Positions 25,696 through 34,335 of a stretch of DNA of 54,023 bases are shown one piece after another. The notes under the pieces were generated by a model. It was not told the DNA's origin, did no database searches, and saw only the letters and a program-made list of their open reading frames with translations. The DNA comes from an uncultured Caryophanales bacterium (GTDB lineage: Bacteria > Bacillota_I > Bacilli_A > RF39 > UBA660). Location of the stretch: positions 1 to 54,023 of the forward strand of contig CAMNHK010000006.1 of assembly GCA_946539445.1 (NCBI GenBank), written 5' to 3'. Positions within the stretch are counted from its first letter, which is position 1. Every line of letters begins with the position of its first letter. The position numbers and the translations under genes are program-made.

Positions 25696-26682
25696 TTATT
25701 CTCCTTCTTCTTTAATTGCTTTTTTAAGTTCTTGTTCTACTTTACTAATTGTTTTATTTTCAAACTTAGCAGCTCCATTGAATGCATCTCCGCCTCCACC
25801 TAGCTTTTCTAAAACTTTCATAATATCATAGTTTCCTAGACTTCTAGCACTTATTCCAATGGTGTCTTTGCCAATTCTTCCAATTACGAAGGAAGCTTCT
25901 ATATTATTAAAGAATAATAATGTATCGGCTACTTTTGCCAAATCTTCTCTTCTATATTTTGTGGAAGGAGTGGCTTTTGTAATAGCAATCTTACCATCTA
26001 TTGTTTCAATATCAGACATTAATTTTTGTCTTTCTGTATATTCTTTAATATCTTGTTTTAATAAATACTGTACTTTTTTGGCACTTGCTCCTAGAGATGC
26101 TAAATAATAAGATACATAAAATGTTTCGGCAGTTGTATTCAATGTGTAATTATTCGTATCTAATACAATTCCTGATAGTAATATAGTTGCATAGTAAGAA
26201 TCAATTTCTACGTCATAGTATTCTATTAAATTTGCAATCATTTCACAGGTACTCGAAACTTTAGTATCGTTTATGATTTCGGCATTTTCAATGGTTGTTT
26301 TTCCTAATTCATGGTGATCTATTATTAACTTCTTATCAATCTTATTTAATACTTCTGTGCTTTGAACTAATTCTGTTTTATTAGTATCTAGTATGATCAA
26401 AAGATTGTTTTTCTTATTTGGATGAAGATATTCATCTATATTTTCACTTTTTACAATGCTAATACATCCATCTAATTCTCGAAGTACTTTTTCAACGCCC
26501 GGTTCATGTTCTTTATCATCTATAATTAAGAAACACTTCTTTTTTCGACGTTTTAATATTAAGTACATTCCTATCGAACTACCTAATGCATCTAGATCTA
26601 GGTCTTTATGAGCCATTAAAAATATATTCTTTGCACCGTGAACTGCTTTATTCCATTTTTTACGTTCTTTGATTATACTCAT
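25696..26682 (-). CDS. DHH/DHHA1 phosphoesterase, truncated GdpP-like
   Basis: Member of the GdpP/NrnA phosphodiesterase group. Only 328 residues are present, covering the DHH domain ([10 protein letters not shown] at 25-34, DTN at 99-101, IDHHE at 121-125, Asp175) and the DHHA1 domain. The two membrane segments, PAS-like and GGDEF domains of full GdpP (about 660 residues) are absent. The DHHA1 Gly-rich motif reads GGGGD (295-299) where GGGGH is usual. Position before rplI-dnaB identifies it as the GdpP orthologue by synteny. It may act on c-di-AMP, pApA or short oligonucleotides; the sequence does not decide. Confidence 0.88.
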   Translation of the reverse strand: MSIIKERKKWNKAVHGAKNIFLMAHKDLDLDALGSSIGMYLILKRRKKKCFLIIDDKEHEPGVEKVLRELDGCISIVKSENIDEYLHPNKKNNLLIILDTNKTELVQSTEVLNKIDKKLIIDHHELGKTTIENAEIINDTKVSSTCEMIANLIEYYDVEIDSYYATILLSGIVLDTNNYTLNTTAETFYVSYYLASLGASAKKVQYLLKQDIKEYTERQKLMSDIETIDGKIAITKATPSTKYRREDLAKVADTLLFFNNIEASFVIGRIGKDTIGISARSLGNYDIMKVLEKLGGGGDAFNGAAKFENKTISKVEQELKKAIKEEGE

Positions 26683-26708
26683 AGTTCCTCCTCTAAATTT
26701 CCACTTTT

Positions 26709-26737
26709 ATTATATAATAGTTTCCTATTTTTGTCTA
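26709..26737 (-). promoter_or_regulatory. Promoter of the gdpP-like-rplI-dnaB operon
   Basis: -35 TAGACA (26732-26737), 17-bp spacer, -10 TATAAT (26709-26714). It lies after the small-RNA terminator, so the RNA gene is transcribed separately from gdpP. Confidence 0.8.
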
Positions 26738-26749
26738 ATAAAAGAAAAG

Positions 26750-26774
26750 AACAAAAAAACGTAGTAAAACTACG
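26750..26774 (-). terminator. Terminator of the 6S-like RNA gene
   Basis: CGTAGT/ACTACG stem (26760-26774) with a 3-base loop, followed by seven T on the minus strand. Confidence 0.85.
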
Positions 26775-26955
26775 ATTTTATGGCAAAAAAAATGTCTAAA
26801 GGAAGAGACGATAAAACCCGCGTATTGCAGGTGGGTATTCATACTCAACCTTTAGGAGTCCTAATCAGTGAAAAGGCATTCAACACCGGTTGACTTGTTC
26901 CGAATTCCCGTATCGTTACTTAGTCGGTTTTAAAAACTCTATATCTTTTAGACAA
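26760..26955 (-). ncRNA. Small structured RNA, probable 6S RNA
   Basis: A stand-alone minus-strand RNA of about 195 bases with its own promoter (26960-26989) and terminator (26760-26774) and no open frame. Paired segments, 5' to 3': TGTCTAAA with TTTAGACA (closing stem), AAAACC with GGTTTT, then unpaired stretches of about 16 and 13 bases, then GGGAATTC with GAATACCC (one mismatch), TCAACC with GGTTGA and an apical hairpin. Closing stem, large central bubble and long apical arm are the 6S RNA layout, which mimics an open promoter and binds sigma-A RNA polymerase. I saw no SRP, tmRNA or RNase P signature. The call rests on hand pairing, not a covariance model. Confidence 0.6.
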
Positions 26956-26959
26956 TTCT

Positions 26960-26989
26960 ATTGTAGCATATATTTTTTATTTTGGTCAA
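26960..26989 (-). promoter_or_regulatory. Promoter of the 6S-like RNA
   Basis: -35 TTGACC (26984-26989), 18-bp spacer, -10 TACAAT (26960-26965) with an upstream TGC extension, located after the rpsR terminator. Confidence 0.8.
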
Positions 26990-27031
26990 ATTCTCACTGA
27001 CTTTTTTTACCACTTGACGTTAAGCAAAAAA

Positions 27032-27053
27032 ATAGAATGCAAGTGCATTCTAT
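27032..27053 (-). terminator. Terminator of rpsR
   Basis: Perfect 10-bp inverted repeat ATAGAATGCA/TGCATTCTAT overlapping the rpsR stop and followed by TTTTTTTGC on the minus strand. Confidence 0.88.
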
Positions 27054-27265
27054 CTTGAATAAGGCATAAGTGCAATAGCACGAGCTCTTTTAACTTGTTT
27101 TGATACGTGTCTTTGATGTAAGGCACATGTTCCAGTTACACGTCTTGGAACAATTTTACCTTTTTCGTTTGTAAACTTCTTTAAAGTTTCAACGTCTTTA
27201 TAATCAACTGTTTTACCAGCACACATCATACACACTTTTTTCTTTCTACGATTGAATTCTGCCAT
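27050..27265 (-). CDS. rpsR: 30S ribosomal protein S18
   Basis: S18 pairs with S6 on the platform of the small subunit. The 71 residues show the zinc-type N-terminus [12 protein letters not shown], with the further Cys in [27 protein letters not shown] split across the core motif. The pattern C..C...C..H suggests a zinc-binding form. Last gene of rpsF-ssb-rpsR, 17 bases after ssb; the terminator overlaps its stop. Confidence 0.97.
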   Translation of the reverse strand: MAEFNRRKKKVCMMCAGKTVDYKDVETLKKFTNEKGKIVPRRVTGTCALHQRHVSKQVKRARAIALMPYSR

Positions 27266-27282
27266 GTTTTTTCCTCCTTTTT

Positions 27283-27768
27283 CTAGAATGGTAATTCATC
27301 GTCGCTAATTTCGATGCTTGATCCAAAATCAGCAAATGGATTACTATCTACGTCTGTTCCCTTAGGTTCTGGCATATCACCAAAATCATATGGGGTTGGT
27401 TCAGATTTACCTTTACTTGAACCTTTTGATTCATTTGAGTTTGTTGAGGAATTCTTTGATCCTAAAAATTCAACGTTATCGGCAATAACTTCTGTAACAT
27501 ATCTTTTTTGACCATTTGCATCATCATATGATCTAGTTTGAATTCTTCCTTCTACAGCAACTTGGCTTCCTTGAGTTACAAAATTTTTAACATTTTCAGC
27601 TTGTTTTCTCCAAACTACAATATTAATAAAATCTGCTTCTCTTTCTCCCTGTTGATTTGAAAATGGTCTATTTACTGCTAATGTGAATGTAGCTACTGGT
27701 GTATTATTACCTGTGTAACGTAATTCTGGATCTCTTGTTAATCTTCCTATTAAAACTACTTTATTCAT
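27283..27768 (-). CDS. ssb: Single-stranded DNA-binding protein
   Basis: Protects single-stranded DNA and recruits replication and repair proteins. The 161 residues comprise an OB fold (about 1-108, [19 protein letters not shown]), a Ser/Asn/Gly-rich disordered linker and the acidic C-terminal tip SDDELPF, which binds partner proteins. It lies between rpsF and rpsR, the standard Firmicute position. Confidence 0.98.
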   Translation of the reverse strand: MNKVVLIGRLTRDPELRYTGNNTPVATFTLAVNRPFSNQQGEREADFINIVVWRKQAENVKNFVTQGSQVAVEGRIQTRSYDDANGQKRYVTEVIADNVEFLGSKNSSTNSNESKGSSKGKSEPTPYDFGDMPEPKGTDVDSNPFADFGSSIEISDDELPF

Positions 27769-27785
27769 TTTTTACCTCTTTTCTC

Positions 27786-28082
27786 TTAGTCTTCTACTTT
27801 TACGATTAAGTGACGAAGTAAGCTTTCGTTGATTCTAGCAACACGATTAAATTCTTGTTCAGCTGCTTTGTCAGCTTCTACTACGAACAAATAATAATAT
27901 CCAGTATTAAATTTTCTAATTTCGTAAGCTAATTCTCTTTGTCCCATAGCTTTTTCTTCTAATACTTTTGCTTTAGCATCTGTTAAAACCTTTTTCATAG
28001 CGTCTGCTGTTTTTTTGATTTCAGCTTCTTCCATATCTGGTCTAACAATGAACATAATTTCATACTTATTCATTCTTGACAC
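27786..28082 (-). CDS. rpsF: 30S ribosomal protein S6
   Basis: S6 binds the central domain of 16S rRNA together with S18. The 98 residues begin MNKYEIMFIVRPDMEE (after a short MSR extension) and contain KAMGQRELAYEIRKFNTGYYYLF, both family hallmarks. The AGGAGG before the ATG lies directly after a structured leader that resembles the S6:S18 autoregulatory element. First gene of rpsF-ssb-rpsR. Confidence 0.98.
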   Translation of the reverse strand: MSRMNKYEIMFIVRPDMEEAEIKKTADAMKKVLTDAKAKVLEEKAMGQRELAYEIRKFNTGYYYLFVVEADKAAEQEFNRVARINESLLRHLIVKVED

Positions 28083-28136
28083 CTCCTTTTGGACTTATCG
28101 GCTATCTCATGATAGCAAGGAGTATTCAAAATACTC
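28083..28136 (-). promoter_or_regulatory. Structured rpsF leader, probable S6:S18 autoregulatory element
   Basis: The short leader folds into GAGTATT/AATACTC and then GCTATC-ATGA-GATAGC hairpins, followed at once by CGATAAG. The second hairpin and the GCCGATAAG that closes it resemble the known rpsF-leader motif that S6:S18 binds as an rRNA helix 22 mimic. The match is from memory, not a model search. Confidence 0.6.
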
Positions 28137-28142
28137 GAAGGT

Positions 28143-28171
28143 ATTATAACAAATTCAAGTTTAATTGTCTA
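28143..28171 (-). promoter_or_regulatory. Promoter of rpsF-ssb-rpsR
   Basis: -35 TAGACA (28166-28171), 17-bp spacer, -10 TATAAT (28143-28148), the same box pair and spacing as the gdpP-like operon promoter. Confidence 0.8.
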
Positions 28172-28213
28172 GATTTTTTCTTAAAATTATGGTCTTTTTT
28201 TTCTTGTACTTTA

Positions 28214-28222
28214 TGATATAAT
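28214..28222 (+). promoter_or_regulatory. Extended -10 promoter of the zinc-ribbon gene
   Basis: TGATATAAT on the plus strand, 17 bases before the ATG; T-rich -35 region. Confidence 0.55.
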
Positions 28223-28238
28223 CAATATAGGTGATAAT

Positions 28239-28991
28239 ATGAGATTAATTGAAAAAAAATGTCCAAATTGTGGAGCAAATTTAGAATTTGATGAAAATGC
28301 AAAAAGTTGTAATTGTACTTATTGCAAGCGAAGTTTTGAAATAGAAAGGGATTTAAACGATGTTGATAAGTTTAATCTGATTTATGATAAAATTCATAAA
28401 CCATTCCAAATTGCTTTCTTTATACCATTTATAGTTGCTTTTGTTATTATTTTAGCTGTTATTCTTACAATGATATTTGGATTCCGTAATAATACTTCCT
28501 CTTTTGAATCTGGAAATGAATTTATTGAAGATATTACGGAAGAAGATGAGGGAGAAAAACTTCTTGAAAATGCTAGTGAATTAACGAATGATAACCTTGA
28601 AAGTATTGGTCATCGTTGCATTAGTACTTTAAATCAATCTGTTGTTGGTAGAAGTGATACAACTTACTCTTACCAAAAAACGGGTGATCCTAGATTAGAG
28701 AAAATCTATGTTGCTTATAAAGAAGGTTCTAATCGAGTTATTTCTATTTATAGAGTTATCTATCATAATTTCTTTAACCAATCTGATCAACATACAGTTT
28801 ATGTTCCTGTTGTGTTTGAAGATGTTGAAAAAAGTGTTTCGTTTAGCTTAGCCAATCCAAAAAACCCAGCACCTGAATATTATTTAAATAGTGAGCAATC
28901 TTCTTATATTTATGCGTATGCTAGTTTTGAAGATGCTTATAACAATGTTGTAAAACCTTTAGAGGGAGAATACACTATTACAGAAAAATAA
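28239..28991 (+). CDS. Zinc-ribbon membrane protein of unknown function
   Basis: A 250-residue protein with an N-terminal zinc ribbon (CPNCGANLEFDE then CNCTYCKRSF, about 8-32) and one strong membrane helix (about 50-72). The soluble domain (about 80-250) is not recognised; it has conserved-looking aromatic stretches (RVISIYRVIYHNFF, DQHTVYVPVVFEDVE). The zinc ribbon lacks enzyme motifs. It stands alone on the plus strand between two minus-strand operons, with AGGTGAT before the ATG and its own terminator. Function unknown. Confidence 0.8.
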   Translation: MRLIEKKCPNCGANLEFDENAKSCNCTYCKRSFEIERDLNDVDKFNLIYDKIHKPFQIAFFIPFIVAFVIILAVILTMIFGFRNNTSSFESGNEFIEDITEEDEGEKLLENASELTNDNLESIGHRCISTLNQSVVGRSDTTYSYQKTGDPRLEKIYVAYKEGSNRVISIYRVIYHNFFNQSDQHTVYVPVVFEDVEKSVSFSLANPKNPAPEYYLNSEQSSYIYAYASFEDAYNNVVKPLEGEYTITEK

Positions 28992-29012
28992 AAATAGGCT
29001 TTATGCCTATTT
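28992..29012. terminator. Bidirectional terminator between the zinc-ribbon and zincin genes
   Basis: 8-bp stem AAATAGGC/GCCTATTT with a T run on the plus strand and an A/T-rich flank on the other; it overlaps the stop codon of the convergent minus-strand gene. Confidence 0.8.
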
Positions 29013-31493
29013 TTTTATGCTTTTTTCTTCTATTATTTCATTATCACTAAATAGAATCGATGTAATTGTATTTATTAGTTCTTCTCTTGAATATTCGTAT
29101 ACGTTATCATAAGTTGGTTGTATCCCTAATTCTTCAAATAGCTCGTCTAAGAATAAATTATTTAGAAGATACTTACCTCGATATGACATGTCGCTGTAGT
29201 TTCCTAGAAAAATATTTTCCCCAGGAATATGTAAAGTTATTCTTTCTAAGATATCTTCCTTTGTTTTTTCAAAATCTATATATACATAGATATCTCTTGA
29301 GGTGTATGTATTTTCATCGATTTTAACAATAGTTGGTTCACGAAAATCATATTGGGCTTTCTTTTTACCCTCATTATTTTCATCTTTTTCTTCTACATAA
29401 TTTACATATACAGATGGTAATAAATATTCCAAAAAATCCGTTCTTATTTTTTTGAAGTATTCAGGCGATATAATTGACTCTATGGTTGTATAACCTTGAG
29501 TGCTCATTCTTTCTACTAAATTGGAATATATTTGATAGGGAATTTTTACCGGAATGGATGAAAATCTTTGACAAGTTCCGTAGATTACGTGATCTTTGTC
29601 TCTTAATATTAAACCGATTTCTTTATTTTCATCAAAACCTATTTCTACTGTCATGTCTGGTGTTATTGTATCAAAAGCTTTTTCTCCATTTTCAAAAGTA
29701 TTATATATAGTGTCATCAAATATATGTAGTTGTTCTATAAGGGCTTTCTTATTGTCATTTTTATAGAATTCTTCTAATTCTGGATTGTTGGCGATAAGTG
29801 TTAATAATCTATCTTGGTCCATTTCAAAAAAATTACTATAATCAAATAAAATATTGTTAATTTCACCATCTACTATTAAACCGGATTCATTATCGGTAAC
29901 AAAGTCAAAATTTCCATCTATCGCTATCATTTTAAAACTTCTATTTTGGAAAACACCATCAAATACGTCCCCGCGTTTGTAAACCCAATATAAAGAGTCT
30001 CCGTCTTTAGCAATTCCTACCATACTACGAATTTGTCCAATTTGTTCGGCGGTCAAATATCCATTTTTTACGATTTGTTCATCATACCTTCTTCTATAAT
30101 CTTCTAAAGTGCTATAACTTCCATAATCTACTTTACTAAGTATCGAATCGAATAAATAAAAATTAGAATATAGTTTTTCTCTATTTATATTATTTCGTAA
30201 TTCATTGAATATTTTATCTAGTAGTTCTTTTTTTTCTTCATCGGTTTTCCCTTTAAAAAATTCTCTTACATCTTTTTTCAATATCATTTGATACATTTCA
30301 TAAGTATTCGCAATTGCTATGCCTTTTTCTTGTAATACTTGATTATATTCTCGAAAATACTGTTCTATTGTGTGAATATCTTCTTCTTTACTGATTAATT
30401 CCAGAAATCTTTCAAATTCATCATATGGATTATCAACATTAATGTTTGCTTTGGCTAATTTTAATAATTCATTCATAATAAAGTTATAGTTCTTTGTTTT
30501 CATTTGTATCATTTCTGAATGGTGATATGTTTTTGTCATTGCATCCATATAGTCCACTATATAATCAATATCCACTTCAGGATATTTTTCTTTTAATTCT
30601 TCTATTAATGCACTAATCCCATATTTGTTGTATGTACTATAATCAAATTCATCTGCACAGTTCATCAAAAAATCTAATACTTTTTGTTGAATTTCATAGG
30701 ACCCATGATATCCAAATTCATTCTCTATAATTCTGTTTGTCATGGCTTCCATTAAGGAGTCCCCATGGTCTTCATTTAGTCTAATTACATGATCTTCATT
30801 ATGGGTGTATAAGCAATACATGGCATGATTTAATTCATGAGCTACTACATTTTCATTTTTGGCGTATTCTTCTTGTAGGGATATTTCACATTTTAATGAA
30901 TCAAACCATCCAGCGTAATCACTATTCAACCATGAACGAAGAGAAATTCTTGGAACAATTGTTATTTTTAAATCATTCATATTTTCATAATAAATTCTTA
31001 AATTGATGTTTGGATCTTGAGCTATATTGGCGTCCATTACTCTAATCGCAATTTCTTTGTAGTAATCCTCTATGTTTGGATTATTTTGAATTGCATTAAT
31101 AACATCCTCTCTAGTTACCTCATCCTCATAATAAGTAGAAAGATCTGATCGATTGCTATACACTTCTTGAGTAATCGTTTGTCCTATTAATTCTAAACTT
31201 CTAGTATTTGGACGAAGGACTAGATTTATGGCTCCTCCATAAATACCAGTACTAACTATTACAGATAAAAGCATTCCTTTCCAATTTACTTTTTCCTTGT
31301 ATTTTACTGTTTTTTCTTCATATTTTATATCATGATTATTATATATTTCGTATAATTCTATAAAATCTGAGTATTCAGGATATTTTAAATTTCCATCTTT
31401 ATCTATCTCTAAAAATGTTATACGGTGTTCTTCTGTAGCTAGTAATAAAAAATTTCTCTTTTTGTATGTGATTTCAAATAATTTTTTAAACAT
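29007..31493 (-). CDS. Large membrane-anchored zincin-like protein of unknown family
   Basis: An 828-residue protein. The first about 70 residues form a small domain (KRNFLLLATEEHRITFLEID), then comes one membrane helix (about 72-93). An HExxH zinc motif, HELNH, is at 219-223, with Glu249 in LMEAMTNR about 25 residues further on. That spacing fits a gluzincin-type metal site. The remaining about 570 residues are largely helical, rich in charged residues, with no domain I recognise. No signal peptidase site is evident; type II topology would put the zincin domain outside. It has its own position after the ychF terminator, with a weak promoter. I cannot name a substrate. Confidence 0.7.
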   Translation of the reverse strand: MFKKLFEITYKKRNFLLLATEEHRITFLEIDKDGNLKYPEYSDFIELYEIYNNHDIKYEEKTVKYKEKVNWKGMLLSVIVSTGIYGGAINLVLRPNTRSLELIGQTITQEVYSNRSDLSTYYEDEVTREDVINAIQNNPNIEDYYKEIAIRVMDANIAQDPNINLRIYYENMNDLKITIVPRISLRSWLNSDYAGWFDSLKCEISLQEEYAKNENVVAHELNHAMYCLYTHNEDHVIRLNEDHGDSLMEAMTNRIIENEFGYHGSYEIQQKVLDFLMNCADEFDYSTYNKYGISALIEELKEKYPEVDIDYIVDYMDAMTKTYHHSEMIQMKTKNYNFIMNELLKLAKANINVDNPYDEFERFLELISKEEDIHTIEQYFREYNQVLQEKGIAIANTYEMYQMILKKDVREFFKGKTDEEKKELLDKIFNELRNNINREKLYSNFYLFDSILSKVDYGSYSTLEDYRRRYDEQIVKNGYLTAEQIGQIRSMVGIAKDGDSLYWVYKRGDVFDGVFQNRSFKMIAIDGNFDFVTDNESGLIVDGEINNILFDYSNFFEMDQDRLLTLIANNPELEEFYKNDNKKALIEQLHIFDDTIYNTFENGEKAFDTITPDMTVEIGFDENKEIGLILRDKDHVIYGTCQRFSSIPVKIPYQIYSNLVERMSTQGYTTIESIISPEYFKKIRTDFLEYLLPSVYVNYVEEKDENNEGKKKAQYDFREPTIVKIDENTYTSRDIYVYIDFEKTKEDILERITLHIPGENIFLGNYSDMSYRGKYLLNNLFLDELFEELGIQPTYDNVYEYSREELINTITSILFSDNEIIEEKSIKK

Positions 31494-31541
31494 ATCTTTT
31501 CCACCTATTCTAGTAGTATTTTATCAAAGATTATAAAAAAA

Positions 31542-31560
31542 AAGAAGAGTTTCTCTTCTT
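31542..31560 (-). terminator. Terminator of ychF
   Basis: 8-bp stem AAGAAGAG/CTCTTCTT, 3-base loop, followed by nine T on the minus strand. Confidence 0.88.
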
Positions 31561-32661
31561 CTATACGTTAAATCTAAAGTGACAAATATCTCCATCTTGC
31601 ATTAAGTAATCTTTTCCTTCTAATCGTGCTTTTCCTGCTTCTTTTACTTTTATTTCGGATCCACATTCGATTAAATCTTCATAAGACATAACTTCGGCAC
31701 GAATAAAACCTTTTTCAAAATCGGTATGGATGATTCCTGCACATTGTTTGGCATTCATTCCTTTTCTAAAGGTCCAAGCTCTTACTTCATCTTTTCCTAC
31801 CGTAAAATAAGTGGCTAGTCCTAAAATATCATAAGTTGCTTTAATTAATTTATCTAATCCACTGCCGTCTAGTCCTAGTCCCTCTAACATTTCTTTTTTA
31901 TCTTCCGGATCTAATTCTGATAATTCTTCTTCTACTTTGGCACAAAGACTAACGACTCTGGCATTTTCTTTACTGGCATATTCTTTTACTTTTTGAACAT
32001 ATTCATTGTCTTCTTTTCCTAATTCACTTTCCTTGATATTAGCAAGATAGATAATTGGTTTTAAGGTTAAAAAACTGTAAGATTTGATGATTTTCTTTTC
32101 CTCTTCGGTTAATTCTAATTGTCTTAATGGTTTATTTTCTTCAAGAGCCTTTTTGCATTTTTCTAGTACTTCTGATTCTAATATATCATCTTTATCTTTG
32201 GTTGTTCTTGCTTTTTTTGCTACTCTTTCTAAACGATTATTAATGACATCTAAATCAGCAATAGCTAATTCAAGATTAATGGTTTCTATATCACGAATCG
32301 GATCAATGCTTCCTTCTACATGGATAATCTTTCCATCATCGAAACATCTTACTACTTCTACTATAGCATCGGTTTCACGGATGTGTGATAAGAATTTATT
32401 ACCTAATCCTTCTCCTTGGGAAGCTCCTTTTACTAATCCAGCAATATCGGTAAACTCATAAGCGGTTGGAATTAAACGTTCTGGATTATACATTTCATTT
32501 AATTTATCGATTCTTTCATCTGGTACCGTTACTACTCCAACATTTGGTTCGATGGTTGCAAATGGATAGTTTTCTGCTAATATTTTTTGATTGGTTATCG
32601 CATTAAATAGAGTTGACTTTCCTACATTGGGAAGCCCTACAATTCCGGCTGTTAAACTCAT
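31561..32661 (-). CDS. ychF: Obg-family ATPase YchF (OLA1)
   Basis: A ribosome-associated P-loop protein that prefers ATP to GTP. The 366 residues carry Walker A GLPNVGKSTLFNA (about 8-20), the switch region GLVKGASQGEGLGNKFL, and a C-terminal TGS domain ending in MQDGDICHFRFNV. The usual NKxD is replaced by YLANIKESEL, typical for YchF. It is normally adjacent to the parAB-DUF951 cluster (yyaF in Bacillus); here abgT separates them. An extended -10 lies upstream. Confidence 0.97.
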   Translation of the reverse strand: MSLTAGIVGLPNVGKSTLFNAITNQKILAENYPFATIEPNVGVVTVPDERIDKLNEMYNPERLIPTAYEFTDIAGLVKGASQGEGLGNKFLSHIRETDAIVEVVRCFDDGKIIHVEGSIDPIRDIETINLELAIADLDVINNRLERVAKKARTTKDKDDILESEVLEKCKKALEENKPLRQLELTEEEKKIIKSYSFLTLKPIIYLANIKESELGKEDNEYVQKVKEYASKENARVVSLCAKVEEELSELDPEDKKEMLEGLGLDGSGLDKLIKATYDILGLATYFTVGKDEVRAWTFRKGMNAKQCAGIIHTDFEKGFIRAEVMSYEDLIECGSEIKVKEAGKARLEGKDYLMQDGDICHFRFNV

Positions 32662-32683
32662 AATATCCCTCTTTTCTTTGTAT

Positions 32684-32692
32684 ATTATATCA
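32684..32692 (-). promoter_or_regulatory. Extended -10 promoter of ychF
   Basis: TGATATAAT on the minus strand, downstream of the abgT terminator; -35 not clear. Confidence 0.55.
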
Positions 32693-32706
32693 TCTTTTCT
32701 ATCAAA

Positions 32707-32729
32707 AAAAACACCAAAATGGTGTTTTT
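32707..32729 (-). terminator. Terminator of abgT
   Basis: AAACACCA/TGGTGTTT stem with a 3-base loop and a T run, overlapping the abgT stop codon. Confidence 0.85.
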
Positions 32730-34323
32730 ATAATGTTGGAAATACTCCTGGACCAATTGGTAGTCCAATTATATACCATCCTACTATTATTAGTATCCAA
32801 GCGGCTGATATTAACAAAAAGTAAGGAGATATTAATTTCAATGAATTTTTAATTGTATAGGGTTTATCTTTGTACAAATTATATATATTAAGATATCCTA
32901 TATAAATGACAAAGGAAGCAAGTAATGGCGTAAATCCTTTTGTCATAGAATCTCCTGCTCTCATCACAATTTGAGCAAATTGCGGAGAAATATTTGCTTG
33001 CATAAATGTTGGTACTACGATTGGTGAGAAAATCATCCACTTACTTGCTGGTGATGTTAATAAGAAGTTTGCGATGGCAATTAATAATAATGAAATAATA
33101 ATTAATGGTATACCATTTAAAGATAATATGGATAATAGATTAGCTAACCAAGAGGCTACTACCATTCCAATATTACTCTTTCTAAATACTGCGATAAATT
33201 GTGATACTGCAAATATTAAAAAGAACATACTTCCTAAATTGGAGAATTTTTTACTGGCATTTTCAATTATTTCTTTATCATTTTTAATTGATTTACTTCC
33301 AATTCCATAGGCAATTCCTGCTAGGATAAATACTAGTGAAACTAAATAAGTAAATCCGTCTTGGAAATAAGCGTTGTCTCCAAACAATTGCTTCAAATAC
33401 GTATTTTCATTCATATCTAGTAGCATTCCAGAGCCTGGTAAGTTTGGAATTAGAGAATAAATAAATATTAACAATATTATGATAGATACTACTAATGCAA
33501 AGCGTAAACCTTTCTTTTCATATCTTTCTCGTTCAATTTCCTTTTGTTCTTCTTCTTCTAAGTTAATCACACGATACTGCTCTGTTTTTGAGAATTCATC
33601 CTCTTTTTTATATTTTCCAATTTTTGGAGCAATAATTCTTTCAATGATTACCGTTCCTACTAAGGATAATATTATACTTGCAACTATAATAAATATTAAG
33701 TTACAAGATAAAGCAATATGAGCAGATTCGTCTATTAATCGAGCTGCATTTCGGGTATAATTCATTAACGAAACTTCCATAGATCCTATAAAGATGGATA
33801 CTCCATATCCAAAGGAAACTCCACAAAATGCAGTTACAATTCCTAATATTGGATTACGATTATTAATGAAATATATTAGAGCTGCCAATGGTATTAAAAT
33901 GGCATATCCTACTTCATTAATTAATGATGATATGGTTGCAATAAAGATTAAGAAAAAAGTAAATGTATTTTTCGGTATTTTACTTAAATGTCTCTTTGTT
34001 AATGTCTCAATAAAACCTGATCCTTCGGCTATTGTAATTCCTATTAAAGATAATAATAACATTCCTAAAGGTCCAAAACTTAGAAAGTTTTTAGCGGCAT
34101 TACTAATCATCCATTTAATTCCATCAAATGACAATAAATTTTCTACTGTAATTAAAGTTGGTTCTAATTCATTTGTATTTACATTAACTGTATTATAAGT
34201 TGCTTGAGTTTGAAAAATAGACAAGATCCAACTTAATAGAATTGTTAGTATTGTAAGTAGTAAAAATATTGTAATAGGATGAAAATAAAATTTTTTTAAT
34301 TTTAATTTTCTTTTATCCTTCAT
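32728..34323 (-). CDS. AbgT-family transporter
   Basis: A 531-residue membrane protein with about 12 hydrophobic segments. Family features: FGPLGMLLLSLIGITIAEGSG, a re-entrant SSLINEVGYAILIPLAALIYF region split by helices, and TSPASKWMIFSPIVVPTFM near the C-terminus, ending in LPIGPGVFP. E. coli AbgT takes up p-aminobenzoyl-glutamate, and some homologues export sulfonamides. Substrate cannot be told from the sequence. It lies between DUF951 and ychF, an insertion into an otherwise conserved origin-proximal order. The gap to DUF951 is 12 bases, so it likely shares the parAB transcript. Confidence 0.88.
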   Translation of the reverse strand: MKDKRKLKLKKFYFHPITIFLLLTILTILLSWILSIFQTQATYNTVNVNTNELEPTLITVENLLSFDGIKWMISNAAKNFLSFGPLGMLLLSLIGITIAEGSGFIETLTKRHLSKIPKNTFTFFLIFIATISSLINEVGYAILIPLAALIYFINNRNPILGIVTAFCGVSFGYGVSIFIGSMEVSLMNYTRNAARLIDESAHIALSCNLIFIIVASIILSLVGTVIIERIIAPKIGKYKKEDEFSKTEQYRVINLEEEEQKEIERERYEKKGLRFALVVSIIILLIFIYSLIPNLPGSGMLLDMNENTYLKQLFGDNAYFQDGFTYLVSLVFILAGIAYGIGSKSIKNDKEIIENASKKFSNLGSMFFLIFAVSQFIAVFRKSNIGMVVASWLANLLSILSLNGIPLIIISLLLIAIANFLLTSPASKWMIFSPIVVPTFMQANISPQFAQIVMRAGDSMTKGFTPLLASFVIYIGYLNIYNLYKDKPYTIKNSLKLISPYFLLISAAWILIIVGWYIIGLPIGPGVFPTL

Positions 34324-34335
34324 ATGTAATCCTTT

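Noticed and set aside
26776..26990. Riboswitch or attenuator for the gdpP-like operon
   Set aside because: A strong terminator followed by a separate consensus promoter shows the RNA and the operon are transcribed independently; read-through control cannot be wholly excluded.
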